Notes: generated from the sequence alone by a model not told the origin. 64,000 bases of DNA from Aquipuribacter hungaricus (GCF_042663885.1 NZ_JBHSXV010000001.1); one strand, 5' to 3'; positions 8,309-17,677 are shown, counted from the stretch's first letter. Numbers and translations: made by a program.

Positions 8309-9232
8309 TCAGCCGGTCACCGGCACCGGGCACGGCCGGGTCCTCGCCCACACGGCCTTGCCGCCCGGCCGCGGCTCGACACCCCACCGTTCCGCGAGGG
8401 CGCCGACGACCGTGAGGCCGCGTCCGGACTCGGCGAGCCCCTCCGGCGCGACGGACCGCGGCCACCGCTCGGAGGCGTCGACGACGACGATGCCCACGGC
8501 GTCGCCGTAGCGGTCCAGCTGCAGCGCGCGGGCCCCCTCGGTGTGGCGCACGGCGTTGCCGACGAGCTCGGTGACCAGCAGCGAGACGTCGTCGACCCAG
8601 TCCACGTCGTGCAGCCCCCAGGTCACGCACGCACCCAGCAGCGTCCGCCGCGCCAGCAGGCCGGCGGTGGACCCGACCGGGAGCCCGACCGCGACGCTCG
8701 CCGACGGCACCGGCGCGAGCACGTCGTGCGCGGCGCAGACGTGCGACACCTGCTCCCGGCCGTCGAGCGAGCCCTCCGGGTAGCCGCACAGCAGGCGGAG
8801 CGGCAGCTCGGCCATCGCCTCCGACCACAGGTCCTCCAGCGCCAGCGCGGCGACCAGGTGGCCCGCGGCAGCCAGCAGGCCCACCATCTCGCCGTAGGCG
8901 TGCACGGCGCCGAACCGCACCGCCAGCGAGGCGACGAGGCCGACGACGTGCGTGCAGAACAGCTCCTCCGACGGCCCGTCGTCGGTGCAGAAGCTCGCCA
9001 GCGTGGCCGCGGCGTCGAGCTCCAGGTAGCGGCCGTCGGCCCGGGCGGCGGCGAGGTCGGCCCCGGCGGCGACGAGCGCGGCGGCGGTCTGCCGGCGGTG
9101 CTCGGGCGTGGCCACGACGACGACCGCCTCGCCGCGCAGCAGCGGGGCGGCCAGGAACGCGGCGACCGTGGTCGCCAGGGGCTCGCGCGCGGTGGGCAGG
9201 ACGAGCTGGTGCGCGTCGGGGGTGCTGGGCAT
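8309..9232 (-). CDS. MEDS-HATPase_c_2 regulatory protein, paralogue
   Basis: A 307-residue protein with the same domain order as the protein at 3055-3972: an N-terminal MEDS domain (APLLRGEAVVVVATPEHR and AYGEMVGLLAAAGHL), then an RsbW-like ATPase with the N-box ELVGNAVRHTEG, a VVDASERW motif and GRGLTVVGALAERWG. The ATG at 9232 is preceded by GAGG eight bases upstream; an upstream in-frame extension to 9370 has poor coding character. Family role: sensory control of a partner, often a sigma-factor or STAS module. No STAS or sigma gene is in the window, so the partner lies elsewhere. Confidence 0.85.
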   Translation of the reverse strand: MPSTPDAHQLVLPTAREPLATTVAAFLAAPLLRGEAVVVVATPEHRRQTAAALVAAGADLAAARADGRYLELDAAATLASFCTDDGPSEELFCTHVVGLVASLAVRFGAVHAYGEMVGLLAAAGHLVAALALEDLWSEAMAELPLRLLCGYPEGSLDGREQVSHVCAAHDVLAPVPSASVAVGLPVGSTAGLLARRTLLGACVTWGLHDVDWVDDVSLLVTELVGNAVRHTEGARALQLDRYGDAVGIVVVDASERWPRSVAPEGLAESGRGLTVVGALAERWGVEPRPGGKAVWARTRPCPVPVTG

Positions 9233-9434
9233 GGGCGGACCTCGTGACGGGTCGACCGCGGCGGTCGACGGTGGAGCGGCGCCGGGTGCGCCCTGGGGCT
9301 GATCGGCCACGACGGCCTCGACCTGAGCCGCACGGGCGGCCTCGACCTGCGGGCCGGCCTGGACCTTCACAGCCTCGGGCGTGCACGGGCGGACGCGCGT
9401 CGAGACGTACCGGGGGGCCGGGCGGCGCCCGCCC

Positions 9435-9440
9435 TACCCT
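9435..9440 (+). promoter_or_regulatory. Putative -10 box of a leaderless promoter (acs)
   Basis: TACCCT ends eight bases before the ATG at 9449 and no ribosome binding site is present. The -35 region is not recognisable. Confidence 0.35.
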
Positions 9441-9448
9441 GGCGCGCG

Positions 9449-11428
9449 ATGGTCCACGACCCGCGCCGCTACCCGCCGCCCCCCGCCTTCGCCGCCCGCG
9501 CGAACGTCACGCCGGAGGTCCTCGCGGCCCTGCCGACGGACCCGCTGGAGTTCTGGGAGGCGCAGGCGCACCGCCTGCCCTGGGCGGCGCCGTGGACCGA
9601 CGTGCACTCCTGGACCCCGCCCGACGCCGACGACCCGACCACCCCGCGCGCCACCTGGTTCGCCGGCGGCGCGCTCAACGCCAGCGTCGTGTGCGTCGAC
9701 CAGCACGTCGACGCGGGCCGGGGCGAGCACCCGGCGCTGCTGTTCGAGGGCGAGCGCGGCGACACCGAGCGCGTCACCTACGCCGACCTGCAGCGGCGGG
9801 TCGCGCAGGCCGCCCACGCGCTCGAGCGGCTCGGCGTGCGGCCCGGTGACCGGGTCGTCGTCTACCTGCCCGTGCTCGTCGAGACCGTCGTCGTGGCCCT
9901 GGCCTGCGCCCGGGTCGGCGCCGTGCACTCGCTGGTGTTCGGCGGCTTCTCCGCCGAGGCGCTCCGCTTCCGCGTCGAGGACACCGGCGCCGTGCTGGTC
10001 GTCACCACCGACGGGCAGTTCCGCCGCGGGGCCGCCGTCGCGGTCAAGCACACCGTCGACGAGGCCGTCGCCGGGCTCGCCTGCGTCGAGCACGTCCTGG
10101 TCGTCCGCCGCACCGGGGACGAGACGCCGGACGTGCCGTGGACCGACGGGCGCGACGTGTGGTGGCACGACGTGGTCGACGACGCCCCGACCAGCCACGA
10201 CGCCCCCGCCCTGGACGCCGAGCACCCGCTGTTCATCACCTACACCTCCGGCACGACCGGCCGGCCCAAGGGCGTCGTCCACACCATTGGCGGCTACCTG
10301 GTGCAGGCGAGCTGGACGCACGCCGCCGTCTTCGACGCCCAGCCCGACGACGTGTACTGGTGCACCGCGGACCTGGCGTGGGTCACCGCGCACACCTACG
10401 TCCTCTACGGCCCGCTGAGCAACGGCGTCACCGTCGTCATCGCCGAGGGCTCGCCGGACCACCCCACCCCCGAGCGGCACCCCGCCACGATCGAGCGGCT
10501 CGGCGTCACCGTCTACTACACGGCGCCGACACTGGTGAGGTCCTTCATGGCCCGCTTCCCGGACGGGTTCCCTGCCTCCCACGACCTGTCCAGCGTCCGG
10601 CTGCTCGGCAGCGTCGGCGAGGCCCTCAACCCCGAGGCGTACGTCTGGCTGCACCGCCACGTGGGCGGCGGGCGGGCGCCGCTCGTCGACACCTGGTGGC
10701 AGTCGGAGTCCGGCGCCGCGGTGGTCTCCACGCTGCCCGGCGTGCACGTCGGGGTCCCGGGCGCGGCCGGCGTCGCGCTGCCCGGGCAGACGGTGCACGT
10801 GGTCGACGACCACGGCGACGACGTCCCGCCCGGCACGAGCGGGCTCATCACGGTCGGCGGCAGGTGGCCGGCGATGGCCCGCACGGTGTGGGGCGACCAC
10901 GAGCGCTACCGCGACACGTACTTCGCCCGGTTCGCCGCCCGGGGGTTGTTCCTCGCCGGGGACGGTGCGGTCATGGACGCCGACGGCTACGTCCGCCTGC
11001 AGGGGCGCGTCGACGAGGTCGTCAACGTGTCGGGGCACCGCCTGTCGACCATCGAGATCGAGTCCGCGCTCGTCGAGCACCCGCTCGTCGCCGAGGCCGG
11101 TGCCGTCGGCGTCGCCCACGAGCTCACGGGGCAGTCCGTCGCGGTGTTCGTCGTGCCGGTCAGCCCGCCGCCGACCGACGACGCGGCCGCCTGGCGTGCC
11201 CTGGCGGACGAGGTCCGCGCGGAGCTGGTCGCCCACGTCGCCCGGGCGATCGGCCCGGTCGCCAAGCCGGCGCACGTCCTCCTCGTGCCGGACCTGCCCA
11301 AGACCCGCTCGGGCAAGATCATGCGGCGGCTGCTGGGCGACGTCCTCGAGGACCGGCCGCTCGGCGACACCACGTCGCTGCAGGACGAGACCGTCGTCCC
11401 GGCCATCGTGCGGGTCGTCCGGGGCTGA
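9449..11428 (+). CDS. acs: Acetate-CoA ligase (acetyl-CoA synthetase)
   Basis: A 659-residue adenylate-forming enzyme that activates acetate through acetyl-AMP to acetyl-CoA in the cytosol. Visible motifs: P-loop-like TYTSGTTGRPKGVVHT, the acetate-pocket Trp region TWWQSESG, the hinge LQGRVDEVVNVSGHRLSTIEIESAL, and the C-terminal catalytic Lys in LPKTRSGKIMRRLL, the usual site of regulatory acetylation. Length fits Acs (about 650). Some normally strict positions differ: AWVTAHTY where GWVTGHSY is usual, and SES for TET, so propionate or another short acid is possible. The gene is single and appears to be leaderless. Confidence 0.9.
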   Translation: MVHDPRRYPPPPAFAARANVTPEVLAALPTDPLEFWEAQAHRLPWAAPWTDVHSWTPPDADDPTTPRATWFAGGALNASVVCVDQHVDAGRGEHPALLFEGERGDTERVTYADLQRRVAQAAHALERLGVRPGDRVVVYLPVLVETVVVALACARVGAVHSLVFGGFSAEALRFRVEDTGAVLVVTTDGQFRRGAAVAVKHTVDEAVAGLACVEHVLVVRRTGDETPDVPWTDGRDVWWHDVVDDAPTSHDAPALDAEHPLFITYTSGTTGRPKGVVHTIGGYLVQASWTHAAVFDAQPDDVYWCTADLAWVTAHTYVLYGPLSNGVTVVIAEGSPDHPTPERHPATIERLGVTVYYTAPTLVRSFMARFPDGFPASHDLSSVRLLGSVGEALNPEAYVWLHRHVGGGRAPLVDTWWQSESGAAVVSTLPGVHVGVPGAAGVALPGQTVHVVDDHGDDVPPGTSGLITVGGRWPAMARTVWGDHERYRDTYFARFAARGLFLAGDGAVMDADGYVRLQGRVDEVVNVSGHRLSTIEIESALVEHPLVAEAGAVGVAHELTGQSVAVFVVPVSPPPTDDAAAWRALADEVRAELVAHVARAIGPVAKPAHVLLVPDLPKTRSGKIMRRLLGDVLEDRPLGDTTSLQDETVVPAIVRVVRG

Positions 11429-11614
11429 GGCCCCCGGACGTCCTTCGCTAGCGCGCCGCACGACCCCTGCTGGGCCACCCGGGCGGGCCGCCGACGACCG
11501 GCCGGAGCGACCCGCCGGAGGGGCTGGTCACGCTGTGGCGCCGTCCCTAGTGTCCGGCGGGACGGGGGTCACGACGGTGCTCGGGGTACCGCACCCGTCG
11601 TCACAGGGGGAGCG

Positions 11615-13519
11615 ATGATGCTCAGACGCAGGTCCGTCCTGGTCAGCTCGGTCGTGGTCGTGGGGGCGCTGGTGCTGCCCACGAGCGCCGCGACCGCACG
11701 GCCCGACCCGCAGGCGCGACGCGCGGTCGCAGCGCCTGCGACCGCCGCACCAGCAGCGGCAGCCGAGGTCGCGGAGGTCGCGGAGGTCCCGGAGATCGCC
11801 TGGGGCACGTGCTCGGTGCCCGACCTGCAGGAGTACCTCGACTGGCTCGAGGAGGTCACCGGCGAGCCGGCCGAGCTCCCGGCGGGCTACGAGTGCGCCC
11901 TGTTCCCGGTGCCGCTGGACCACGCCGAGCCGGACGGCCCGACTCTCGACCTGGCCCTGGTGCGGCGCCCGGCCGACGACCCCGCGGCCCGCCAGGGGAC
12001 GATCTTCTTCAACCCGGGCGGCCCGGGCGGGTCCGGCTTCGAGACGGTCCTCTTCGGCGGGGACTTCCTCCTCGACCCGGCGGTCACCGCGGAGTACGAC
12101 CTCGTGGGCTTCGACCCCCGCGGCATCGCCCGCAGCGCCGGCCTGGACTGCGCCACCTCGCTGCAGCAGGCCGGCGGGTACTACCCGTTCATGTGGCCCG
12201 AGTCCCGCGAGGACATGCGCGTCGTGCAGCGCGCCAACAAGGCCGTGGACCGCGACTGCCGCGACGACCAGGCGTTGCGCGACAGCATGTCGACGACCGA
12301 CGTCGCCGACGACCTCGAGCTCATGCGGCAGGCCGTCGGGGACGAGCAGCTCAACTTCTTCGGCGTCTCGTACGGCTCGTACGTGGGCGCGGTCTACGCC
12401 AACCGCTACCCCCAGCACGCCGGTGCCATCGTCGTCGACGCCGTCATCGACCCCGTCGCGTGGGCCACCGGGCGGGACGGCGACCGCCGCCCCGTGGCCG
12501 CCCGCGTCGGCAGCGACGTCGGCGCCCAGCAGACGCTCGAGGAGTTCTTCCGGCTCTGCGAGGAGTCCGGCCCCGACCTGTGCGCGTTCGCCGGCGACAG
12601 CCGCACCCGGTTCGCCGCCCTCCACGCCACGCTCCAGGCGGACCCGGTCGTGCTGGCGGAGGAGGGGTTCGAGCCGTTCGTCATCGACCACCAGCTCCTC
12701 ACCGCCATCACGCTCGGCTCCCTCTACAGCAGCTTCGGGTGGAGCTTCCTGGCCGAGGACCTGGTGCTCCTGGAGCTGCTGGCCAGCGGTCCGCCGCTCC
12801 CCGAGGAGCCCGAGGGGCCCGGCGAGCCCGGAGCGGACGCGCTCGGCAGGCTGCGCGCGCTCGCCGCCGAGGTCGTGGTGCCCGACTACGTCGGCTCGCT
12901 CGCGCAGACCACGGGCGTGATGTGCGCCGACGGCGTCCAGCCCCGCCGCGCTGCCGCCTGGGAGGCCGCCGCCGACAGCTCCGCCGGGTACTTCGGCCCG
13001 GCCTGGGCGTGGACCGACGGCCCGTGCGCGGCGTGGGACGTCGACACCACCGGCGTCTACCGGGGGCCGTTCGACCGCACGACGGCCACCCCGCTGCTGG
13101 TCATGAACACGACGTTCGACCCGGCGACGCCGTACGCGGGCGCGCTGGCGCTGCACGCGGACATGCCGGGCAGCCGCCTGGTGACCGTCGAGGGCTGGGG
13201 CCACGCCACCATCGGGCTGTCGCTGTGCGCGGAGGCGGTCCGGACGGCGTACTTCCTCACCCGGCAGGTGCCGGCCCAGGACGTCACGTGCCAGCAGGAC
13301 CTGCCGGTGTTCGTCGAGCTGGAGGAGCCGGGGCCGGGCGACGGACCGGGCGAGGAGCCCGGCGAGGAGGACGGGACCCTCGTCGACCCGCAGTCGCGCG
13401 CGCGGGTCCAGGCGGCGGAGGCGACGCTCGACCCGGCGCTGGCCGCGCTCGTGCGCCAGCGCGAGACCGTGATGCAGCACGTCGGCAGGCCTGCCGGGGC
13501 GGGCGCCCCCGTCGGCTGA
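11615..13519 (+). CDS. Exported alpha/beta hydrolase with TAP-like C-terminal domain
   Basis: A 634-residue secreted hydrolase. An N-terminal signal peptide (RRRSVLVSSVVVVGALVLPTSAATA) is followed by an Ala/Glu-rich linker. The catalytic fold shows the oxyanion HG-like FFNPGGPGGSGFE, the strand YDLVGFDPRGIARS and the nucleophile elbow GVSYGSYVG; the C-terminal TAP segment contains the usual VMNTTFDPATPY with its Asp and the GWGHATIG His. This is the family of Streptomyces tripeptidyl aminopeptidases and related esterases. A GGGGAG ribosome binding site precedes an ATGATG start; either ATG may be used. A strong hairpin follows. The natural substrate is unknown. Confidence 0.9.
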   Translation: MMLRRRSVLVSSVVVVGALVLPTSAATARPDPQARRAVAAPATAAPAAAAEVAEVAEVPEIAWGTCSVPDLQEYLDWLEEVTGEPAELPAGYECALFPVPLDHAEPDGPTLDLALVRRPADDPAARQGTIFFNPGGPGGSGFETVLFGGDFLLDPAVTAEYDLVGFDPRGIARSAGLDCATSLQQAGGYYPFMWPESREDMRVVQRANKAVDRDCRDDQALRDSMSTTDVADDLELMRQAVGDEQLNFFGVSYGSYVGAVYANRYPQHAGAIVVDAVIDPVAWATGRDGDRRPVAARVGSDVGAQQTLEEFFRLCEESGPDLCAFAGDSRTRFAALHATLQADPVVLAEEGFEPFVIDHQLLTAITLGSLYSSFGWSFLAEDLVLLELLASGPPLPEEPEGPGEPGADALGRLRALAAEVVVPDYVGSLAQTTGVMCADGVQPRRAAAWEAAADSSAGYFGPAWAWTDGPCAAWDVDTTGVYRGPFDRTTATPLLVMNTTFDPATPYAGALALHADMPGSRLVTVEGWGHATIGLSLCAEAVRTAYFLTRQVPAQDVTCQQDLPVFVELEEPGPGDGPGEEPGEEDGTLVDPQSRARVQAAEATLDPALAALVRQRETVMQHVGRPAGAGAPVG

Positions 13520-13525
13520 CCGGAC

Positions 13526-13556
13526 CCCGGGCCGCCCCTGACCGGGGCGGCCCGGG
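13526..13556. terminator. Bidirectional hairpin terminator
   Basis: A perfect 13-bp stem (13526-13538 with 13544-13556) and a 5-base loop lie between the convergent hydrolase (+) and alpha-glucosidase (-) genes. There is no long T-tract, as is common in GC-rich genomes. Confidence 0.85.
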
Positions 13557-13579
13557 CACGGCCGGCTGCCGACCGTCCG

Positions 13580-15310
13580 TCAGCGCGCCGGTCGCAGCAC
13601 CCTCGCCTCCCAGGGCCGCAGCAGCGTCCCGTCGTCCGCGGGCTCGTGCGTGCCGAGCACCAGCGCGGCCCCGGCGACCTCCGGCAGCCCCTCGCCCAGG
13701 TCGACGGGCGTGGACCCGACGTTGCACACGACGAGCAGCTCGTCGTCGCCGAGCGAGCGGCGGAACGCGTACACCTGCTCGTGCTCGGGCAGCAGCATGG
13801 TGAAGCTGCCGAGGGACACGACCGGGTCTTCGTGCCGCAGGGTGATGAGGCGGCGGTGGTGCGCGAGCACCGACCGCTCGTCGTCGCGCTGGGCGGCGAC
13901 GTTCCACCCGGTCGAGTCAGGGTTGACCGCCAGCCACGGCGTGCCGGAGGTGAACCCGGCGTGCGGGCCCGCGTCCCACTGCACCGGGGTCCGGGCGTTG
14001 TCCCGGCTGGAGTGCCGCACGGCGGCGAGCACGGCGGCCTCGTCGGCGCCGGCGGCGAGCGCCTCCCGCGCCCAGTTGACGCTCTCGATGTCGGCGACCT
14101 GGTCCAGGGACGTGAACGGGTAGTTCGCCATCCCGATCTCCTCGCCCTGGTAGACGTACGGCGTCCCCCGGTGCAGGTGCAGCAGGGTCGCCAGGCAGCA
14201 GGCGGAGTCCCGCCGGTGCTCCGGGGAGTCGTCCCCGAACCGGGACACCGCGCGCGGCTGGTCGTGGTTGTCCCAGTAGAGCGAGTTCCAGCCGACGTCG
14301 GCGAGCCCGGCCTGCCAGCGGCCGAACGAGGCCTTGAGGTCCAGCAGCGACAGCGGGCGGGGGTCGAACTTGCCGCCCGGCCCGTGGTCGAGGCTGACGT
14401 GCTCGAACTGGAACACCATGTCGACCTCGGCGCGCGCCGGGTCGGTGAACAGGCGCGCGTCCTCGACCGTCACGCCGGGCGTCTCCCCCACGGTGAGCAG
14501 CCCGCCGTCGCGGCCGGCGAACACCTCGCGGTGCATCTCGGCGAGGAACTCGTGGATGCGGGGCCCGCACACGGTCTCCGGCGACCGGTCGCCGTACGGG
14601 GTGCCGGGCACGGGCGGCCCGTCGTGCAGGGAGCCGTCGGGCTCGACGCGCTTGGAGACCAGGTTGATGACGTCCATCCGGAAGCCGTCGACCCCCCGGT
14701 CGAGCCACCACCGCATCATCGCGTAGACGGCCTGGCGGACCTCGGGGTTCTCCCAGTTGAGGTCCGGCTGCTTGCGGCTGAACAGGTGCAGGTAGTACTC
14801 GCCGCTGGCCTCGTCGAGCTCCCAGGCAGGGCCGGAGAAGAAGCTCTCCCAGTTGGTGGGCTCGGCCCCGGGCGCACCGGCGGCCATGCCCTCGCGGGCG
14901 GGCCGCCACCAGTACCAGTCCCGCTTGGGGCTGTCGGGCGAGGAGCGCGACTCCTGGAACCAGGGGTGCTCGTCGGAGGTGTGGTTGACGACCAGGTCCA
15001 TGACCAGGCGCATGCCACGGGCGTGCAGGCCCTCGACCAGCGCGTCGAGCTGCTCCAGCGAGCCGAACAGCGGGTCGACGTCCTGGTAGTCGCTGATGTC
15101 GTAGCCGTTGTCGTCCTGCGGGGACGGGTACACCGGCGACAGCCACAGCACGTCCACCCCGAGGTCGGACAGGTGGTCGAGCTTCTCGATGACGCCGCCC
15201 AGGTCGCCGATGCCGTCGCCGTCGGAGTCCGCGAACGAGCGCGGGTAGACCTGGTAGACCACCGCCCGCGTCCACCAGGGGGCCTGCACGGTCGAGGTCC
15301 ACGTGCTCAC
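13580..15310 (-). CDS. GH13 alpha-glucosidase (oligo-1,6-glucosidase type)
   Basis: A 576-residue cytosolic glycoside hydrolase. The GH13 regions are all visible: region I DLVVNHTSDEHPWF, region II GFRMDVINLV with the nucleophile Asp, region III LLTVGETPG with the acid/base Glu, and region IV YWDNHDQPR. The start WWTRAVVYQVYPRSFADSDGDGIGDL and the GMANYPF insertion fit alpha-1,4/1,6-glucosidases acting on short maltose- or isomaltose-type oligosaccharides. No signal peptide is seen. GTG at 15310 is preferred because GAGGAG lies eight bases upstream. No sugar transporter or LacI regulator is adjacent, so regulation is not evident. Confidence 0.92.
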   Translation of the reverse strand: MSTWTSTVQAPWWTRAVVYQVYPRSFADSDGDGIGDLGGVIEKLDHLSDLGVDVLWLSPVYPSPQDDNGYDISDYQDVDPLFGSLEQLDALVEGLHARGMRLVMDLVVNHTSDEHPWFQESRSSPDSPKRDWYWWRPAREGMAAGAPGAEPTNWESFFSGPAWELDEASGEYYLHLFSRKQPDLNWENPEVRQAVYAMMRWWLDRGVDGFRMDVINLVSKRVEPDGSLHDGPPVPGTPYGDRSPETVCGPRIHEFLAEMHREVFAGRDGGLLTVGETPGVTVEDARLFTDPARAEVDMVFQFEHVSLDHGPGGKFDPRPLSLLDLKASFGRWQAGLADVGWNSLYWDNHDQPRAVSRFGDDSPEHRRDSACCLATLLHLHRGTPYVYQGEEIGMANYPFTSLDQVADIESVNWAREALAAGADEAAVLAAVRHSSRDNARTPVQWDAGPHAGFTSGTPWLAVNPDSTGWNVAAQRDDERSVLAHHRRLITLRHEDPVVSLGSFTMLLPEHEQVYAFRRSLGDDELLVVCNVGSTPVDLGEGLPEVAGAALVLGTHEPADDGTLLRPWEARVLRPAR

Positions 15311-15448
15311 GGGACCGCTCCTCTCCTCGGCGTGGCCCCGCCGGGCGGCGGCGCCCCGGCCATCATGGTGGTCCCGCGAGCTGCCGTCCCCGCGCCCCCG
15401 CACGCACGGTCCGTGGTCGTAGGCGCGAGGGGGCCCTCGCGCCGGGTG

Positions 15449-15715
15449 TCAGGGGCTCGAACCGGTCAGCGGGTCGCCGCTGTCCTCGGGGCTGGCGGCG
15501 GGGTCGGCCTCGCCGGAGTTGAGGGGGACGCCGGTCTCGGCGTCGGCGGGCTCGACGGCCTCGCCGCCGCACGCGGCCAGGAGCATGCCGGCGGACAGCA
15601 CCAGGGCGCCGAGCACCGGTCGGCGCCGGCGACGGGAGGTGGTGGTCGCTGCCAGGTCGGCCGCGGGAGCGACGGCCTCGGGCAGGTCCAGAGGTGTGGG
15701 GCTGGGCGGTGTCAT
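15449..15715 (-). CDS. Small predicted lipoprotein
   Basis: An 88-residue protein. A Pro/Ala-rich N-terminus and four consecutive Arg residues precede a hydrophobic LGALVLSAGMLLAAC segment whose LAAC fits a lipobox, so the mature part would be a short acidic peptide of about 35 residues anchored by its Cys. The N-region is unusually long for a lipoprotein signal (about 40 residues before the hydrophobic part), so a membrane anchor is an alternative. No family is recognised. The ATG at 15715 has a GGGGAG almost adjacent; an upstream start at 15748 is possible. Confidence 0.55.
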   Translation of the reverse strand: MTPPSPTPLDLPEAVAPAADLAATTTSRRRRRPVLGALVLSAGMLLAACGGEAVEPADAETGVPLNSGEADPAASPEDSGDPLTGSSP

Positions 15716-15828
15716 GCTCCCCGGGTGCCCGCCGTCGGGGCGGTGCATGCCTGCGGCCCGTGGACGCTCCCCGGCGCCGTGGCCGACCTCACGGTGCCCG
15801 CCCGGGCGGACGGTGGCAGTGTCGTCGC

Positions 15829-16737
15829 ATGCCTGACACTCCTGCCGTCGTCGTGGTCACCGGGGCGAACGGCCTGGTGGGCGAGCGGACCTGCCACGCC
15901 CTCGTCGAGCGCGGTGCGCAGGTGCGCGCCGTCGTCCGCCGCGCCGGCACCGCCCCCGCCGCCGACGGGGTGACCGAGCACGTCGGTGACTTCGCCGACG
16001 AGGGGTTCGCCGCCACCGTGGTCGACGGCGCGACGGCCGTCGTCACCACGGTGCACCCGATGGGCTCGGACCTGCAGGTGCAGCACGAGGTCGCCGTCGT
16101 CGGCACCCCCGTGCTCGCGCGCGCCGCCCGCGACGCCGGCGTCGACCGGTTCGTCCACGTGTCGACCGCCGCGGTGTACGACCGCTCCCCCGGCGTCGGC
16201 GACGTCAGCGACGACAGCCCCCTCGTGGGCGACGACGGCGGGGACTACCCCGTCACCAAGCGCGACACCGACGCCGCTCTCGCGGAGGTCGGCGGGCTCA
16301 CGCTCGTCCTGGTACGGCCGCCCGCCATCGTCGGCGCCGGCCCGACGTCGGTGTGGAACACCCTCCGCCCGGCCCGCGCCGCCGAGAGCGACCGCGACCG
16401 CAGCACCAGCCCCGAGAAGTCGTGGTCGTGGGTGCACGTGGACGACCTCGCCGCGTTCCTCGCCGACGTCGCCACCGGTGCGGTCGCCTCCTCCGACGAC
16501 CCGGACGCCGGCCCGGTCCAGGGCGGGACGACGGCCGTCGTCGTCGCCGGCGAGCACGCCACCTGGCGGGACTACCTGGGCACGGTGTGCGAGGCGCTCG
16601 GCGTCGAGCCGCGGTGGACCGACGAGGCCGAGTGGACCGGCCGGCTCGTGCCCGCACGGGCACGGTCGTGGGGCTGGGCCCCGACGGTCGACCTGCCTGC
16701 CGCGCTGGCGGAGATCCGCACCGGCCTGCAGCGCTGA
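15829..16737 (+). CDS. NAD-dependent epimerase/dehydratase family protein
   Basis: A 302-residue Rossmann protein of the extended SDR group. The N-terminal nucleotide motif is VVVTGANGLVGERTC, followed by an acidic GDFADEGF segment, a HVSTAAVYDRSPG strand with a Thr/Ser, and YPVTKRDTD containing the YxxxK pair that forms the catalytic core. The C-terminal half has a typical substrate domain (GVEPRWTDEAEWTGRL). Homologues include sugar epimerases and 3-beta-hydroxysteroid-like dehydrogenases; the substrate is not readable here. The ATG at 15829 was chosen because the fold begins directly after it. No ribosome binding site is obvious. Confidence 0.85.
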   Translation: MPDTPAVVVVTGANGLVGERTCHALVERGAQVRAVVRRAGTAPAADGVTEHVGDFADEGFAATVVDGATAVVTTVHPMGSDLQVQHEVAVVGTPVLARAARDAGVDRFVHVSTAAVYDRSPGVGDVSDDSPLVGDDGGDYPVTKRDTDAALAEVGGLTLVLVRPPAIVGAGPTSVWNTLRPARAAESDRDRSTSPEKSWSWVHVDDLAAFLADVATGAVASSDDPDAGPVQGGTTAVVVAGEHATWRDYLGTVCEALGVEPRWTDEAEWTGRLVPARARSWGWAPTVDLPAALAEIRTGLQR

Positions 16738-16805
16738 CGAGGCGCGTGCCGACGCGCTCCCGGCGGACGGGCCGGCGGGCGGGCGGGCGGGCGGGCCGGC
16801 GGGCG

Positions 16806-17213
16806 TCAGGCCCGCTGGTTGACCCGGACGAGGTTGCCGGTCGGGTCGCGGAACGCGCAGTCGCGCACGCCGTAGTCCTGGTCGGTGGGCTCCTGCACGA
16901 CGTCGGCGCCGGCCGCGACCAGCCGCTCGAACAGCCCGTCGAGGTCGTCGGTCGCCAGGGTCACCGCGGCGTGCGCGCCCTTGGCGACGACGTCGAGGAT
17001 GACGCGGCGCTCCTCGTCGGTGAGCCCGGGGTCGATCGCAGGCGGGTGGAGCACGACGGACGTCGTCGACCCGGGCGGCGCCACGGTGATCCAGCGCATG
17101 TCCTGGTAGCCGACGTCGTTCAGCACCTCCATCCCGAGCAGGTCGCGGTAGAAGCCGAGCGCGGCCTCGCCGTCGGTGTGGGGGACGAACGCGTGGTGGA
17201 TGGTGATGTCCAT
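16806..17213 (-). CDS. VOC family protein (glyoxalase/bleomycin-resistance fold)
   Basis: A 135-residue protein with paired beta-alpha-beta-beta-beta modules. HHAFVPHTDGEAALGFYRDLLGMEV opens the first module, and DYGVRDCAFRDPTGNLVRVNQ closes the second, with Glu/His-type metal positions partly replaced. It is close to the group often annotated as PhnB- or glyoxalase-like proteins. The gene is 20 bases downstream of an AraC-type regulator and in the same direction, an arrangement common in actinobacteria, so the two are likely one operon with the regulator controlling its own operon. The ligand is unknown. Confidence 0.88.
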   Translation of the reverse strand: MDITIHHAFVPHTDGEAALGFYRDLLGMEVLNDVGYQDMRWITVAPPGSTTSVVLHPPAIDPGLTDEERRVILDVVAKGAHAAVTLATDDLDGLFERLVAAGADVVQEPTDQDYGVRDCAFRDPTGNLVRVNQRA

Positions 17214-17233
17214 GCCCGCCACGCTAGGCAGCC

Positions 17234-17677
17234 TCACCGGGCCCGTGCTTCTCGATTCCTGACCGGTCGGGTGACCTGCTTGGCCAGGCACGGCGGGATA
17301 CCGGCGGCGTCCGCGGCGTGGCGGCGGCGGTAGACGCTGGGCGGCACCCCGACCAGCTCGGTGAACCGCGTGCTGAACGTCCCCAGCGACGAGCACCCGA
17401 CGGCGAAGCAGACGTCGGTGACGCTCAGGTCCCCGCGCCGCAGCAGCGTCATGGCCCGCTCGATGCGCCGGGTCATGAGGTAGGAGTAGGGCGACTCGCC
17501 GTACACCCGCCGGAACTCGCGGCTCAGGTGGCCGACGGACAGGTGCACCTCGGCGGCGAGCGCGGGGACGTCGAGCGGCTGGGCGTGGTCGCGGTCGATC
17601 CGGTCCCGGACGCGGCGCATGACGGCGATGTCGCGCAGCCGTCGCTGCTGCACCGCGTCGGCGTCCACGGGTCTCAT
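17234..17677 (-). CDS. AraC-family transcriptional regulator
   Basis: A 147-residue DNA-binding protein made up mainly of the AraC double helix-turn-helix: first helix pair LDVPALAAEVHLSVGHLSREFRRVYGESPYSYL, then RIERAMTLLRRGDLSVTDVCFAVGCSSLGTFSTRFTELVGVPPSVYR. There is no separate ligand domain, so the signal may come from the basic tail or from a partner. It heads a two-gene operon with the VOC protein. The ATG at 17677 was chosen over one at 17710 because the domain starts closely after it. Confidence 0.9.
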   Translation of the reverse strand: MRPVDADAVQQRRLRDIAVMRRVRDRIDRDHAQPLDVPALAAEVHLSVGHLSREFRRVYGESPYSYLMTRRIERAMTLLRRGDLSVTDVCFAVGCSSLGTFSTRFTELVGVPPSVYRRRHAADAAGIPPCLAKQVTRPVRNREARAR

